From CAZSXS01 sp964611385 (GTDB taxonomy: Bacteria > Bacillota > Clostridia > Lachnospirales > CAYPQA01), in the NCBI GenBank assembly GCA_964611385.1, contig CAZSXS010000063.1, positions 1-22,140 of the forward strand: 22,140 nucleotides of DNA. The letters run 5' to 3'. Positions 8,093 to 14,525 of this stretch are shown here, in pieces. Numbering within the stretch: position 1 is the stretch's first letter; each line of letters starts with the position of its first letter. Position numbers and translations under genes: made by a program. The notes under the pieces are model-generated. The model had not been told where the DNA came from and did not search any database. It saw only the letters and a program-made list of their open reading frames with translations.

Positions 8093-8566
8093 ATGGCTGA
8101 AAAGAAAATTGTTTTGACCTATAGCGGCTTGAAGAAGCTCGAGGAAGAATTACAGGAATTAAAAGTGGTACGCCGCAAAGAGGTTGCGGAAAAGATTAAA
8201 GAGGCCAGAGGCCAGGGTGATTTATCAGAAAACGCCGAGTACGATGCCGCAAAGGACGAACAGGCTGAAATAGAAGCAAGAATTGTCGTCATTGAGAAAA
8301 TGCTTAGAAACGCTGAGGTCATTGATGAGGACGACTTGGGTAGAAACACGGTGAGCGTCGGAAACAAGGTGACCTTGTATGATTATGAGTACGAGGAAGA
8401 AATCTGTTTTACCATTGTCGGTTCAGCAGAAGCTGATCCAGGCGCAAGCAAAATATCCAACGAGTCCCCCTTGGGTCTAGGGCTTTTGGGAAAAGCGGTT
8501 GACGAAGAGGTCATTGTGGATGCACCGGACGGTGTGATTAAGTTCAAAATTCTGAAGATCGAATAG
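8093..8566 (+). CDS. greA: Transcription elongation factor GreA
   Basis: GreA binds in the secondary channel of RNA polymerase and stimulates cleavage of backtracked transcripts. From the ATG at 8093 the protein has 157 residues, the usual GreA length. The N-terminal coiled coil carries the typical LTYSGLKKLEEELQ start and the acidic tip with GDLSENAEYDAAKDEQ. The C-terminal FKBP-like domain has the SPLGLGLLGK segment and ends in VIKFKILKIE. GGAGG sits five bases before this ATG; the in-frame ATG at 8066 lies almost on the transcript start. lysS follows after 45 bases, and a greA-lysS pair is common in Bacillota. Confidence 0.95.
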   Translation: MAEKKIVLTYSGLKKLEEELQELKVVRRKEVAEKIKEARGQGDLSENAEYDAAKDEQAEIEARIVVIEKMLRNAEVIDEDDLGRNTVSVGNKVTLYDYEYEEEICFTIVGSAEADPGASKISNESPLGLGLLGKAVDEEVIVDAPDGVIKFKILKIE

Positions 8567-8611
8567 TTCGATATTGAATCAGGAAACGCATAAAACATAG
8601 GAGTGAATACA

Positions 8612-10123
8612 TTGTCAGAAAATACATCAGCAGTACCAAACGAAGAAAACCTTCAACCCAGTGAGGCAGAACTGAGTGAGCTTTTACAGATCAAAAGGGA
8701 TAAGCTGTTTGAGCTTCAAAACAGCGGAAAAGATCCCTTTTTGCATGTAAAATATAGTGTTTCCAACCACAGCAAGGAAATACATGAAAAATTTGAAGAG
8801 TTTGAAGGCAAGACTGTCAGCCTGGCTGGCCGTATGATGACCAAGCGCATTATGGGCAAGGCTTCTTTCTTCGACTTACAAGACAGAGACGGAAAGATGC
8901 AGATCTATATCAAAAAAGATGTAGTGTTAGATGAGGCCTACGCAGAGTTTAAAAAGCTTGATATAGGCGATATCGTCGGCGTAACGGGTGAGGTCTTCCG
9001 TACCCATAAGGGAGAAATCTCCGTCAAGGCAGAATCCTTTACCCTTCTGTCCAAGAGTCTTCAAATTCTGCCGGAAAAATTCCACGGCCTTAAGGATACA
9101 GAAATCCGCTATCGTCAACGCTATCTGGATTTGATCGTCAACCCAGAGGTCAAGGAAGTATTCCGTAAGCGTTCGGCCATCATTAAGAATATCCGGGCTT
9201 TTCTGGATGAGCGGGACTATTTGGAAGTTGAAACGCCTGTGCTTCAAACCATAGCCGGAGGCGCCGCCGCCAGGCCCTTTATCACCCACCATAACGCACT
9301 GGACATGGATATGTACCTGCGGATAGCGTTGGAGCTTCCTTTAAAGCGGCTGATCGTAGGCGGTCTGGAACGTGTCTATGAAATCGGTCGTGTTTTTAGA
9401 AATGAGGGTCTCAGCATTAAGCACAACCCGGAATTCACCATGCTGGAGCTTTACCAAGCCTATACCGATTACAATGGCATGATGGAACTGATCGAAAGCA
9501 TGATCAAGCGGGTAGCCTTGGCAGTAAACGGCAGCTTAAAGTTAAACTATCAGGACGTAGAAATCGACTTAGAAAAGCCCTTTGAGAAAATCACCATGCT
9601 GGAGGCCGTCAAAAAGTATGCCGGTATTGATTTCACAAGCATTGACCTCGAAGAGGCCAGAAAGCTAGCCAAGGAACATGAGATTGAAGTCAAAAGCTAT
9701 GAGCAAAAGGGGGACATTCTGAATTTATTTTTTGAGAAGTATGCCGAGAAGAACCTGATACAGCCTACCTTCCTAATGGATCACCCAGTTGAAATCTCAC
9801 ATTTAACCAAGAGCAAGCCGGATCTGCCGGGATACACAGAACGTTTTGAGCTATTTATTATCGGAAGAGAATTTGCCAACGCCTACTCCGAGCTGAACGA
9901 TCCCATAGATCAGCGGAAGCGTTTCTTACACCAGGAAAGTCTACGCAGCGCCGGAAACGACGAAGCTAACGCCATAGATGAGGATTTCATCAACGCCCTG
10001 GAGGTAGGAATGCCCCCAACAGGCGGCTTAGGTCTTGGCATTGACCGTTTTGTGATGCTACTGACAAACACCTACTCCATCCGGGACGTTTTATTCTTCC
10101 CGACTATGAAGCCTTTAAATTAA
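8612..10123 (+). CDS. lysS: Lysyl-tRNA synthetase, class II
   Basis: It charges tRNA-Lys with lysine using ATP. There is an N-terminal OB-fold anticodon-binding domain (about 50-165; GRMMTKRIMGKASFFDLQD) and a class II catalytic domain. Motif 1 is around ETPVLQ, motif 2 is FRNEGLSIKHNPEFTMLE, and motif 3 is GLGLGIDRFVMLLT near the C-terminus. The TTG at 8612 (503 residues) is preferred because AGGAG (8599-8603) lies eight bases ahead of it. The GTG at 8603 overlaps that RBS. The gene shares the greA promoter. A hairpin repeat begins two bases after the stop, with a separate terminator at 10275. Confidence 0.95.
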   Translation: MSENTSAVPNEENLQPSEAELSELLQIKRDKLFELQNSGKDPFLHVKYSVSNHSKEIHEKFEEFEGKTVSLAGRMMTKRIMGKASFFDLQDRDGKMQIYIKKDVVLDEAYAEFKKLDIGDIVGVTGEVFRTHKGEISVKAESFTLLSKSLQILPEKFHGLKDTEIRYRQRYLDLIVNPEVKEVFRKRSAIIKNIRAFLDERDYLEVETPVLQTIAGGAAARPFITHHNALDMDMYLRIALELPLKRLIVGGLERVYEIGRVFRNEGLSIKHNPEFTMLELYQAYTDYNGMMELIESMIKRVALAVNGSLKLNYQDVEIDLEKPFEKITMLEAVKKYAGIDFTSIDLEEARKLAKEHEIEVKSYEQKGDILNLFFEKYAEKNLIQPTFLMDHPVEISHLTKSKPDLPGYTERFELFIIGREFANAYSELNDPIDQRKRFLHQESLRSAGNDEANAIDEDFINALEVGMPPTGGLGLGIDRFVMLLTNTYSIRDVLFFPTMKPLN

Positions 10124-10125
10124 AA

Positions 10126-10249
10126 CCGTGGGGGGAAGGAGAAGAAAACTTTTTTCAAACGGCGAAAAAAGTTTTCTTCTCCTTCCCCCCCCACACCCCC
10201 TATCCTCATCTTTCAAAAAAGCCGGACATGGGGGCAGTATTAACCACGG
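10126..10249 (+). repeat. Hairpin repeat element, copy 1 (MITE-like)
   Basis: The element is bounded by CCGTGG (10126-10131) and CCACGG (10244-10249). It contains a very stable hairpin of about 28 base pairs, with arms about 10128-10156 and 10164-10194 around the 7-base loop AAACGGC. A second copy lies at 22009 onward. The two share the left flank AAAACCGTGG and the right part (CACCCCC, then TTTCAA, AGCCGG, CATG and GGG) in the same orientation. No coding sequence is seen. It sits two bases after the lysS stop and has no U-tract. Confidence 0.65.
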
Positions 10250-10274
10250 AAATTTTGAAAGGCCCAGAATATAT

Positions 10275-10311
10275 AAAAAGGTTGAATGCGAGAAATTGCT
10301 TCAACCTTTTT
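10275..10311 (+). terminator. Rho-independent terminator of greA-lysS
   Basis: AAAAAGGTTGAA (10275-10286) pairs perfectly with TTCAACCTTTTT (10300-10311) around a 13-base loop. The stem ends in a T run on the plus strand and an A run on the other side, so it could work in both directions. Confidence 0.8.
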
Positions 10312-10397
10312 GTATAGAGGTAGATTTGTATGGAAAAAGCAAAGAGTACTTTTTTCGTTTCTGATTTAAGTGCGCCAAGGCGCAAAAGGAGGTTTGT

Positions 10398-10910
10398 ATG
10401 GAACTTTGGGATTTATATGACGAGAACAGACAAGCTTTAGGCCGGACCCATAGACGAGGGGAAGAGCTTAAAGATGGTGAGAATCACACCGTGGTAGCCA
10501 TCTGGGTGGTAAACAGCAGACAGGAGATTCTGATGACCTTGCGGCATCCGGAGAAAGAAGAGTATCCCAACAAGTGGGAGAACACAGGCGGCTCTGCCTT
10601 GGCTGGGGAAAGCAGCAAAGAAGGAGCCGTGAGGGAGCTTTTTGAGGAAACGGGAATTCGAGTAACAGAGGAAGATCTTTTTCTCCTGGGGACTACGAAA
10701 GAGTCGACGGCTTTTGTGGACTTGTATGTCACAAGGAAGGATGTATCCCTTTCCTATTTAATCATGCAGGAAGGGGAAACCGTGGGCGCCAAGTGGGTCA
10801 GCTTAGAAGAATTAGATCAGCACATTCAAGACGGAAGCTTAGCAAAGCCCATTGGAGAAAGACTGCTACCGTACCGGGAGAAATTTGTTGCATTTTTGGA
10901 AAACAAATAA
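10398..10910 (+). CDS. Nudix hydrolase
   Basis: A 170-residue protein with a complete Nudix box at residues 65-87: G65, E71, then RELFEETGI at 79-87, the Mg-binding helix that hydrolyses nucleoside diphosphates linked to another group. The N-terminus (MELWDLYDENRQALGRTHRR) resembles the IPP isomerase-like/YfcD branch, whose substrates are often unknown. The start is ATG with AAGGAGG about seven bases upstream. A small hairpin, TGCGC/GCGCA (10371-10384), lies directly before the RBS. The gene stands alone between the lysS terminator and a long hairpin at its stop. Confidence 0.88.
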   Translation: MELWDLYDENRQALGRTHRRGEELKDGENHTVVAIWVVNSRQEILMTLRHPEKEEYPNKWENTGGSALAGESSKEGAVRELFEETGIRVTEEDLFLLGTTKESTAFVDLYVTRKDVSLSYLIMQEGETVGAKWVSLEELDQHIQDGSLAKPIGERLLPYREKFVAFLENK

Positions 10911-11015
10911 AAGACCAGTATCTTTTCAAGAAATAAATCTCATACTCTGATCACTCATGAGCCATTCGCTCCGCACAATGAAGATTTATGAACTTGAAAC
11001 AGATACTGGTCTTTT
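10909..11015. terminator. Long bidirectional hairpin between converging genes
   Basis: The arms AAAAGACCAGTATCT (from 10909) and AGATACTGGTCTTTTT (to about 11015) are inverted copies. The stem extends through TTTCAAG/CTTGAAA and ATAAATCT/AGATTTAT (10933-10940 and 10982-10989), leaving an internal part of about 40 bases. Both outer edges are T-rich in their own direction. It ends the Nudix gene (plus) and the membrane protein gene (minus). It is much longer than a usual terminator, so a structured RNA or a small mobile repeat is an alternative. Confidence 0.6.
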
Positions 11016-11488
11016 TATTTTTTTAAATTAGCGGATGGTACACCAATAAAGAACCCGATACTTCCGCAAACAATATCTCGAAATTGGGTGATAACCGGGA
11101 TGGTAGCCGTATTCAAGCCAGAAAAATTCCTGGCTATAATTAAAATGAAAATAGATACGATACAAATGCTACCAATAATATAAATTTGAAGATTGCTTAC
11201 ATTGTCATTAACAGTGTTCTCTTCATCTGGTATCCTTGGCTTTTCGTCCGGTTGCTTTGATTCGCTTTTAATAAAATTGACACTAATAAAATAGCCAAAG
11301 ATTGCAGCGATTGTGGTGCGAAGGACAACATCAATGGATGACATCAACTCAGTGTCGGCCGGGTCAAAGATACAGTATATAGACTGCATGAGGAGGATGA
11401 CCATAATAACAATCAGAAATCGATCAACGATCTTAATGTGGGAAAAGGCAAGGCAAGCCCTGCTTCGATATTTTTTAAACAGCTTCAT
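11015..11488 (-). CDS. Small membrane protein with four predicted helices, unknown function
   Basis: I set the start at ATG 11488 (MKLFKKYRSR), with GGGAG upstream, giving 157 residues. A longer frame opens at a TTG at 11668 but has no RBS and reads into unlikely sequence. Hydrophobic segments lie at about 22-41, 52-72, 101-120 and 130-150. The charged hydrophilic stretch between the second and third (KSESKQPDEKPRIPDEEN) splits the protein into two similar two-helix halves (IAAIFGYFIS and CGSIGFFIGV). I recognise no family. It lies downstream of the transposase remnant and the riboswitch array on the same strand, and may have been the original riboswitch-controlled gene; that is inference. 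Confidence 0.65.
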   Translation of the reverse strand: MKLFKKYRSRACLAFSHIKIVDRFLIVIMVILLMQSIYCIFDPADTELMSSIDVVLRTTIAAIFGYFISVNFIKSESKQPDEKPRIPDEENTVNDNVSNLQIYIIGSICIVSIFILIIARNFSGLNTATIPVITQFRDIVCGSIGFFIGVPSANLKK

Positions 11489-11681
11489 GCCGTTCACTCC
11501 CTGCAAATTGAGGTGCCCTTGCAGATCAAGTCTGGCTTCTTGTTTAAGAATACAAAGCCGCCACCATTCAAGCCTGATAAACTCAATTGTTTTGGGTAAC
11601 GGCTTTGCAACACTGAACGTGACTGCATATATCAATAAAATATGTCCTGGTTCTTTTTGCTGACACAAAAATTTCTGCTGC

Positions 11682-12773
11682 CTAGCAAATAATCGAAAGT
11701 CCCTTCTTATTCAAAACTCGCTGAAAGCCATCCACGGCGTTCGTAGAATAAATAATGTGCCGGATATCCTCCGAGTATTTGTAATATGCGGATAAATCGG
11801 TTCGGTTCTCCATCCATGACTGTATAAGTTGAGGGTATTTTCCACCCCATTTATTGTCAAGCGCCTCTAGGTTAACAACTGCGTCTTCCACGGATTTCGC
11901 TTGATAGACACGCTTTAAGTCCAAAATTAGATTCTTTAAGTCCCGGTAAGATACATTTTTCATAGAAGTACGGATCTGTCGATTTATGTAAAATTGCTGC
12001 TCAGTCTTTGGAAAAATTGCTTTGATGGCCGATGAAATCTCACTGGAACCATCCCGACAAGCGATGTATATATCGTTAACGCCTCTTTGCTTTAAATCAG
12101 TGCACACGCCGATCCAGAAATTAGTTGTTTCCTTATCGACAACCCACATTCCGAGGATTTCTTTTACACCGTTTTCATTAATGGCAACGACCATGATAGC
12201 ATTTTTGTTTAATACTCGATTAACACGATTGATTTTTAAGTTCAATCCATCAAAGAAGACAAGCGGATAAACGCTTTTCAGGGGTCGGGATCGCCACCCT
12301 TCAATACTGGGCATGATTTTGCCCATGATGTTATGGATAAATTGCCCAGAAGCGTCCGCACCATACAAGTTCTTTAACTGAATGATGATTTCATGATTCA
12401 TAAACCCTCTGGCATACATGGGAATAATGTGCTGCTCAAGATCATTGGCTTTGGTTTGGTATTTTTCAATTAACTTAGGAACAAAGAGGCCGCGCCTGTC
12501 CCTTGGCACTCTTAATTCAATTCGACCAATTCGAGTTTTCAGTCTCTTTTTATTGTAGCCGTTACGGCTGTTTCCGGTTTTATTCATTTGTGTTGATTTT
12601 TTTTCATAACCAAGTAGCTCATCCATTTCGGATTCCAGGATTTTCTCAATGATGTCCTTCAACATTGATTTTAAAATTTCATCGACTTCGTCTTGTATGT
12701 TATTTAGTTTCTTGACACCCATTTTTGCCTGAGGCTTTTTCGCATCCATTAAAGTAATAATCATTTCATCCAT
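11682..12773 (-). CDS. IS256-family transposase, truncated at the C-terminus
   Basis: A mutator/IS256-type DDE transposase of 363 residues; full-length members are about 390-410. The N-terminal helical part contains MDELLGYEK, then RNGYNKKRLKT and IELRVPRDRRGLFVP, typical of the family. Candidate catalytic Asp residues are D175 (FFDGLNLKI) and D241 (ACRDGSSEI). The family IYTTNAIE block reads IIYSTNAVD, so the usual Glu appears as Asp 348. The normal QxCxxH segment reads QFYINR. After FQRVLNKKG the reading frame ends, and the usual C-terminal 30-40 residues are missing. No matching terminal inverted repeats were found on either side. RBS AAGGAG lies eight bases before the ATG. Probably a decayed, inactive copy. 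Confidence 0.8.
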   Translation of the reverse strand: MDEMIITLMDAKKPQAKMGVKKLNNIQDEVDEILKSMLKDIIEKILESEMDELLGYEKKSTQMNKTGNSRNGYNKKRLKTRIGRIELRVPRDRRGLFVPKLIEKYQTKANDLEQHIIPMYARGFMNHEIIIQLKNLYGADASGQFIHNIMGKIMPSIEGWRSRPLKSVYPLVFFDGLNLKINRVNRVLNKNAIMVVAINENGVKEILGMWVVDKETTNFWIGVCTDLKQRGVNDIYIACRDGSSEISSAIKAIFPKTEQQFYINRQIRTSMKNVSYRDLKNLILDLKRVYQAKSVEDAVVNLEALDNKWGGKYPQLIQSWMENRTDLSAYYKYSEDIRHIIYSTNAVDGFQRVLNKKGLSIIC

Positions 12774-12888
12774 ACCATTAACTCCTTTTTTGTTGGTCTA
12801 TAACAAGAATAAGTTTTTCAGGCAGGATCACACAACGAACACGTAGCGATTGAACCAACAATTTGTCTAAAAAAGGGCATAAAAATAG

Positions 12889-13011
12889 CGCATTTATTAG
12901 CAACCGGCTGTCATGCTCAGCAAAAAAACCCCCTCAAAGGAAGCGTACTAAGTTTAGACCCTTGGCTTTGCGTGAATTGACTTTCGTCAATCTTGCCCTT
13001 CATAAACACAC
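12889..13011 (-). promoter_or_regulatory. c-di-GMP-I (GEMM-I) riboswitch, third aptamer of the array
   Basis: Read on the minus strand: GGGCAAGATTGACGAAAGTC (stem with GAAA tetraloop), then CACGCAAAGCCAAGGGTCTA, a variable hairpin, and ATGACAGCCGG. This is the GEMM-I core order. The G before GCAAG (G20 in Vc2 numbering) and the first A of CAAAGC (A47) are both kept, pointing to c-di-GMP, not cGAMP. A 10-base-pair P1 closes it (GTGTGTTTAT with ATAAATGCGC). Downstream, TGCCCTT followed by a T run (12870-12880) can pair with AAGGGCA in the aptamer (12994-13000), a possible switch. It is the copy nearest the transposase start. Confidence 0.85.
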
Positions 13012-13058
13012 TTGATCTGTTTAAATATTAATGAAATGAAAATACTTAAACACAAGAA

Positions 13059-13171
13059 GCGCTTTTCTTGGTAACCGGCTGTCATGTTCACGGCGAAAAA
13101 CTCCGTAAATTTAGACCCGTGGCTTTGCGTGACTTGGCTTTCGCCAATCTTGCCTTTTCATAAAATGCACC
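13059..13171 (-). promoter_or_regulatory. c-di-GMP-I (GEMM-I) riboswitch, second aptamer of the array
   Basis: Minus strand: AAAAGGCAAGATTGGCGAAA, AGTCACGCAAAGCCACGGGT, a hairpin TTTACGG/CCGTGAA, and ATGACAGCCGGTTACC. All GEMM-I core segments are present with canonical G20 and A47 positions. P1 is formed by GGTGCATTTT and AAAAGCGC. A small hairpin, CAAGAA/TTCTTG (13053-13070), overlaps the 3' side of P1, so it could form only when P1 is open. This is a plausible weak terminator-type switch. Confidence 0.87.
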
Positions 13172-13190
13172 TATTCATGTTAAGTAGTTT

Positions 13191-13219
13191 TACTCAGTCT
13201 ATTGAACATTGACTGAGTA
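13191..13219. repeat. Inverted repeat between the first and second riboswitches
   Basis: TACTCAGTC (13191-13199) and GACTGAGTA (13211-13219) form a perfect 9-base-pair stem around an 11-base loop. On the minus strand it is followed by AAAAC, not a T run, so it is not a clear terminator. It may act as an RNA structure between aptamers. Confidence 0.5.
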
Positions 13220-13250
13220 TGAAATAGAAAACCGCGAATAAACAAAAATA

Positions 13251-13352
13251 GTGCCTTTCTTGGTATCCGGCTGTCATGTCTTCCTAGAAAGATTTAGACC
13301 CATGGCTTTGCGTGATTTGGCTTTCGCCAATCTTGCCTTTTCATAAATACAC
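13251..13352 (-). promoter_or_regulatory. c-di-GMP-I (GEMM-I) riboswitch, first aptamer of the array
   Basis: Minus strand: AAAAGGCAAGATTGGCGAAA, then AATCACGCAAAGCCATGGGT, a short hairpin (TCTTTC/GGAAGA) and ATGACAGCCGGATACC. G20 and A47 positions are kept. P1 is GTGTATTTAT with AAGAAAGGCAC, with mismatches. It begins about 20 bases after the expected transcript start from the promoter at 13380-13408, so it is the first structure transcribed. Confidence 0.87.
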
Positions 13353-13379
13353 TCATTTAAAAGTAATTTACTTTGAATC

Positions 13380-13408
13380 ATAATACACTAAACTTTTAAA
13401 AATTGCAA
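13380..13408 (-). promoter_or_regulatory. Sigma-A promoter for the riboswitch array
   Basis: On the minus strand TTGCAA (13403-13408) and TATTAT (13380-13385) are separated by 17 bases. Its position just upstream of the first aptamer, after the galE terminator, suggests one transcript carrying all three aptamers toward the transposase gene. Confidence 0.65.
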
Positions 13409-13431
13409 GTGGATTTTACAAATTTTTTAAA

Positions 13432-13474
13432 AGCCAACTTCATGCGAAGAAATGTTTTTGGCATGAAGTTGGCT
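13432..13474 (-). terminator. Rho-independent terminator after galE (end of the EET operon)
   Basis: AGCCAACTTCATGC (13432-13445) and GCATGAAGTTGGCT (13461-13474) form a perfect 14-base-pair stem with a 15-base loop. On the minus strand it is followed by TTTTAAAAAATTT. It lies 18 bases beyond the galE stop. Confidence 0.88.
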
Positions 13475-13491
13475 CTTTTCGTGGGAGGACT

Positions 13492-14499
13492 TTATTGAAT
13501 ACCCTCTTTGTTCTTTATATAATTCCAGGCGTCACAGCACATTTCATCCAAGCCTCGGCTGGTTACAAAGCCTAGCTCTGCTTTAGACTTTTCAACATCG
13601 GCATAACACTCTGCAATGTCTCCGGGGCGACGAGGGGCGATTTCTGTTGGTAGTTTCCTTCCCACGGCTCTTTCGGCTCCTGCGAGGACTTCGAGGACTG
13701 AAAAGCCCTTACCTGTTCCGAGGTTAAATACATGCGCGCCTTTTACTTGCTGGAGTCTTTCTAGGGCCTTCAAATGCCCTTCAGCCAGATCGCAGATATG
13801 GATATAATCCCGAACGCCGGTACCATCCTTGGTGTCATAATCGTTCCCAGTGATTTTCAAGGCTGGAAGCTTTCCACGGGCAACGTCCATGATGATGGGC
13901 ATCAGATTATTGGGAATGCCGTTGGGATTTTCGCCTATCTTTCCGCTTTTGTGAGCCCCGATGGGGTTGAAGTAACGCAACATGGCAATACGCAGCTCCG
14001 GATCGGCAACACAGGCATCCTTGCAAATCTGCTCTATCATGACCTTGGTCCAGCCGTAGGGATTGATAGCAGAGGTGGGCATGGTTTCCACAAAGGGCAC
14101 CGGATTGTTCATACCATACACGGTTGCAGAGGAGCTAAACACCAACTGCTTCACTCCATATTCATTCATGACAGAAAGCAAGTTGAGCGTTCCTGTGATA
14201 TTATTGTGGTAGTATTGAAGGGGCATACCTACACTTACCGCCACGGCCTTTAAGGCGGCAAAGTGAATCACCGCGTCAATACTGTTTTCCTTAAACACGG
14301 TTGAGAGCTTATCCTTGTCTAAGAGGTCACATTCATATGCTTTCAAGCTTTTCCCGGATATTTCTTCTATGAGCGGAATCATCTCTTGGCTGGAGTTACT
14401 ATAGTTGTCTACGATTACAATTTCATAGCCATTTTCCAGAAGTGTTATGCAAGTATGAGAACCGATAAAACCGGCCCCCCCAGCTACTAAAATTTTCAT
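13492..14499 (-). CDS. galE: UDP-glucose 4-epimerase
   Basis: It interconverts UDP-glucose and UDP-galactose with tightly bound NAD, supplying galactose units for surface glycans. It is an extended SDR of 335 residues, the usual GalE length. The NAD-binding GGAGFIGSH lies at 7-15, the catalytic Ser in FSSSATVYG at 121-129, and Y148-x-x-x-K152 in YGWTK. The C-terminal substrate part has GTGVRDYIHICDLAEGH. GGAGGG lies before the ATG. It is 26 bases downstream of fmnB with no terminator between, so it is transcribed as the last gene of the EET operon. It is not a known core EET gene. Confidence 0.95.
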   Translation of the reverse strand: MKILVAGGAGFIGSHTCITLLENGYEIVIVDNYSNSSQEMIPLIEEISGKSLKAYECDLLDKDKLSTVFKENSIDAVIHFAALKAVAVSVGMPLQYYHNNITGTLNLLSVMNEYGVKQLVFSSSATVYGMNNPVPFVETMPTSAINPYGWTKVMIEQICKDACVADPELRIAMLRYFNPIGAHKSGKIGENPNGIPNNLMPIIMDVARGKLPALKITGNDYDTKDGTGVRDYIHICDLAEGHLKALERLQQVKGAHVFNLGTGKGFSVLEVLAGAERAVGRKLPTEIAPRRPGDIAECYADVEKSKAELGFVTSRGLDEMCCDAWNYIKNKEGIQ

Positions 14500-14525
14500 A
14501 ATATCCCTCCATTTTTATTATTTAA

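Noticed and set aside
8926..9292. Minus-strand ORF of 121 residues inside lysS
   Set aside because: Shadow of the conserved lysS catalytic region.
10128..10364. 78-residue plus-strand ORF after lysS
   Set aside because: It consists of the hairpin repeat and terminator translated; no RBS and low-complexity content.
11489..11668. N-terminal 60-residue extension of the small membrane protein
   Set aside because: It starts at TTG without an RBS; the ATG at 11488 has GGGAG upstream.
12889..13352. The three repeats as a CRISPR array or simple MITE repeats
   Set aside because: Units are over 100 bases, and the conserved blocks match the GEMM-I aptamer core with compensated variable stems. No 20-40 base repeat-spacer pattern or cas genes.
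12889..13352. GEMM-Ib (cGAMP) riboswitches controlling electron transfer as in Geobacter
   Set aside because: Position G20 is G in all three copies, and the array points toward the transposase, away from the EET operon, with a terminator between.
13774..14253. Plus-strand ORF of 159 residues inside galE
   Set aside because: Antisense shadow of a fully supported galE gene; no start signal or family.
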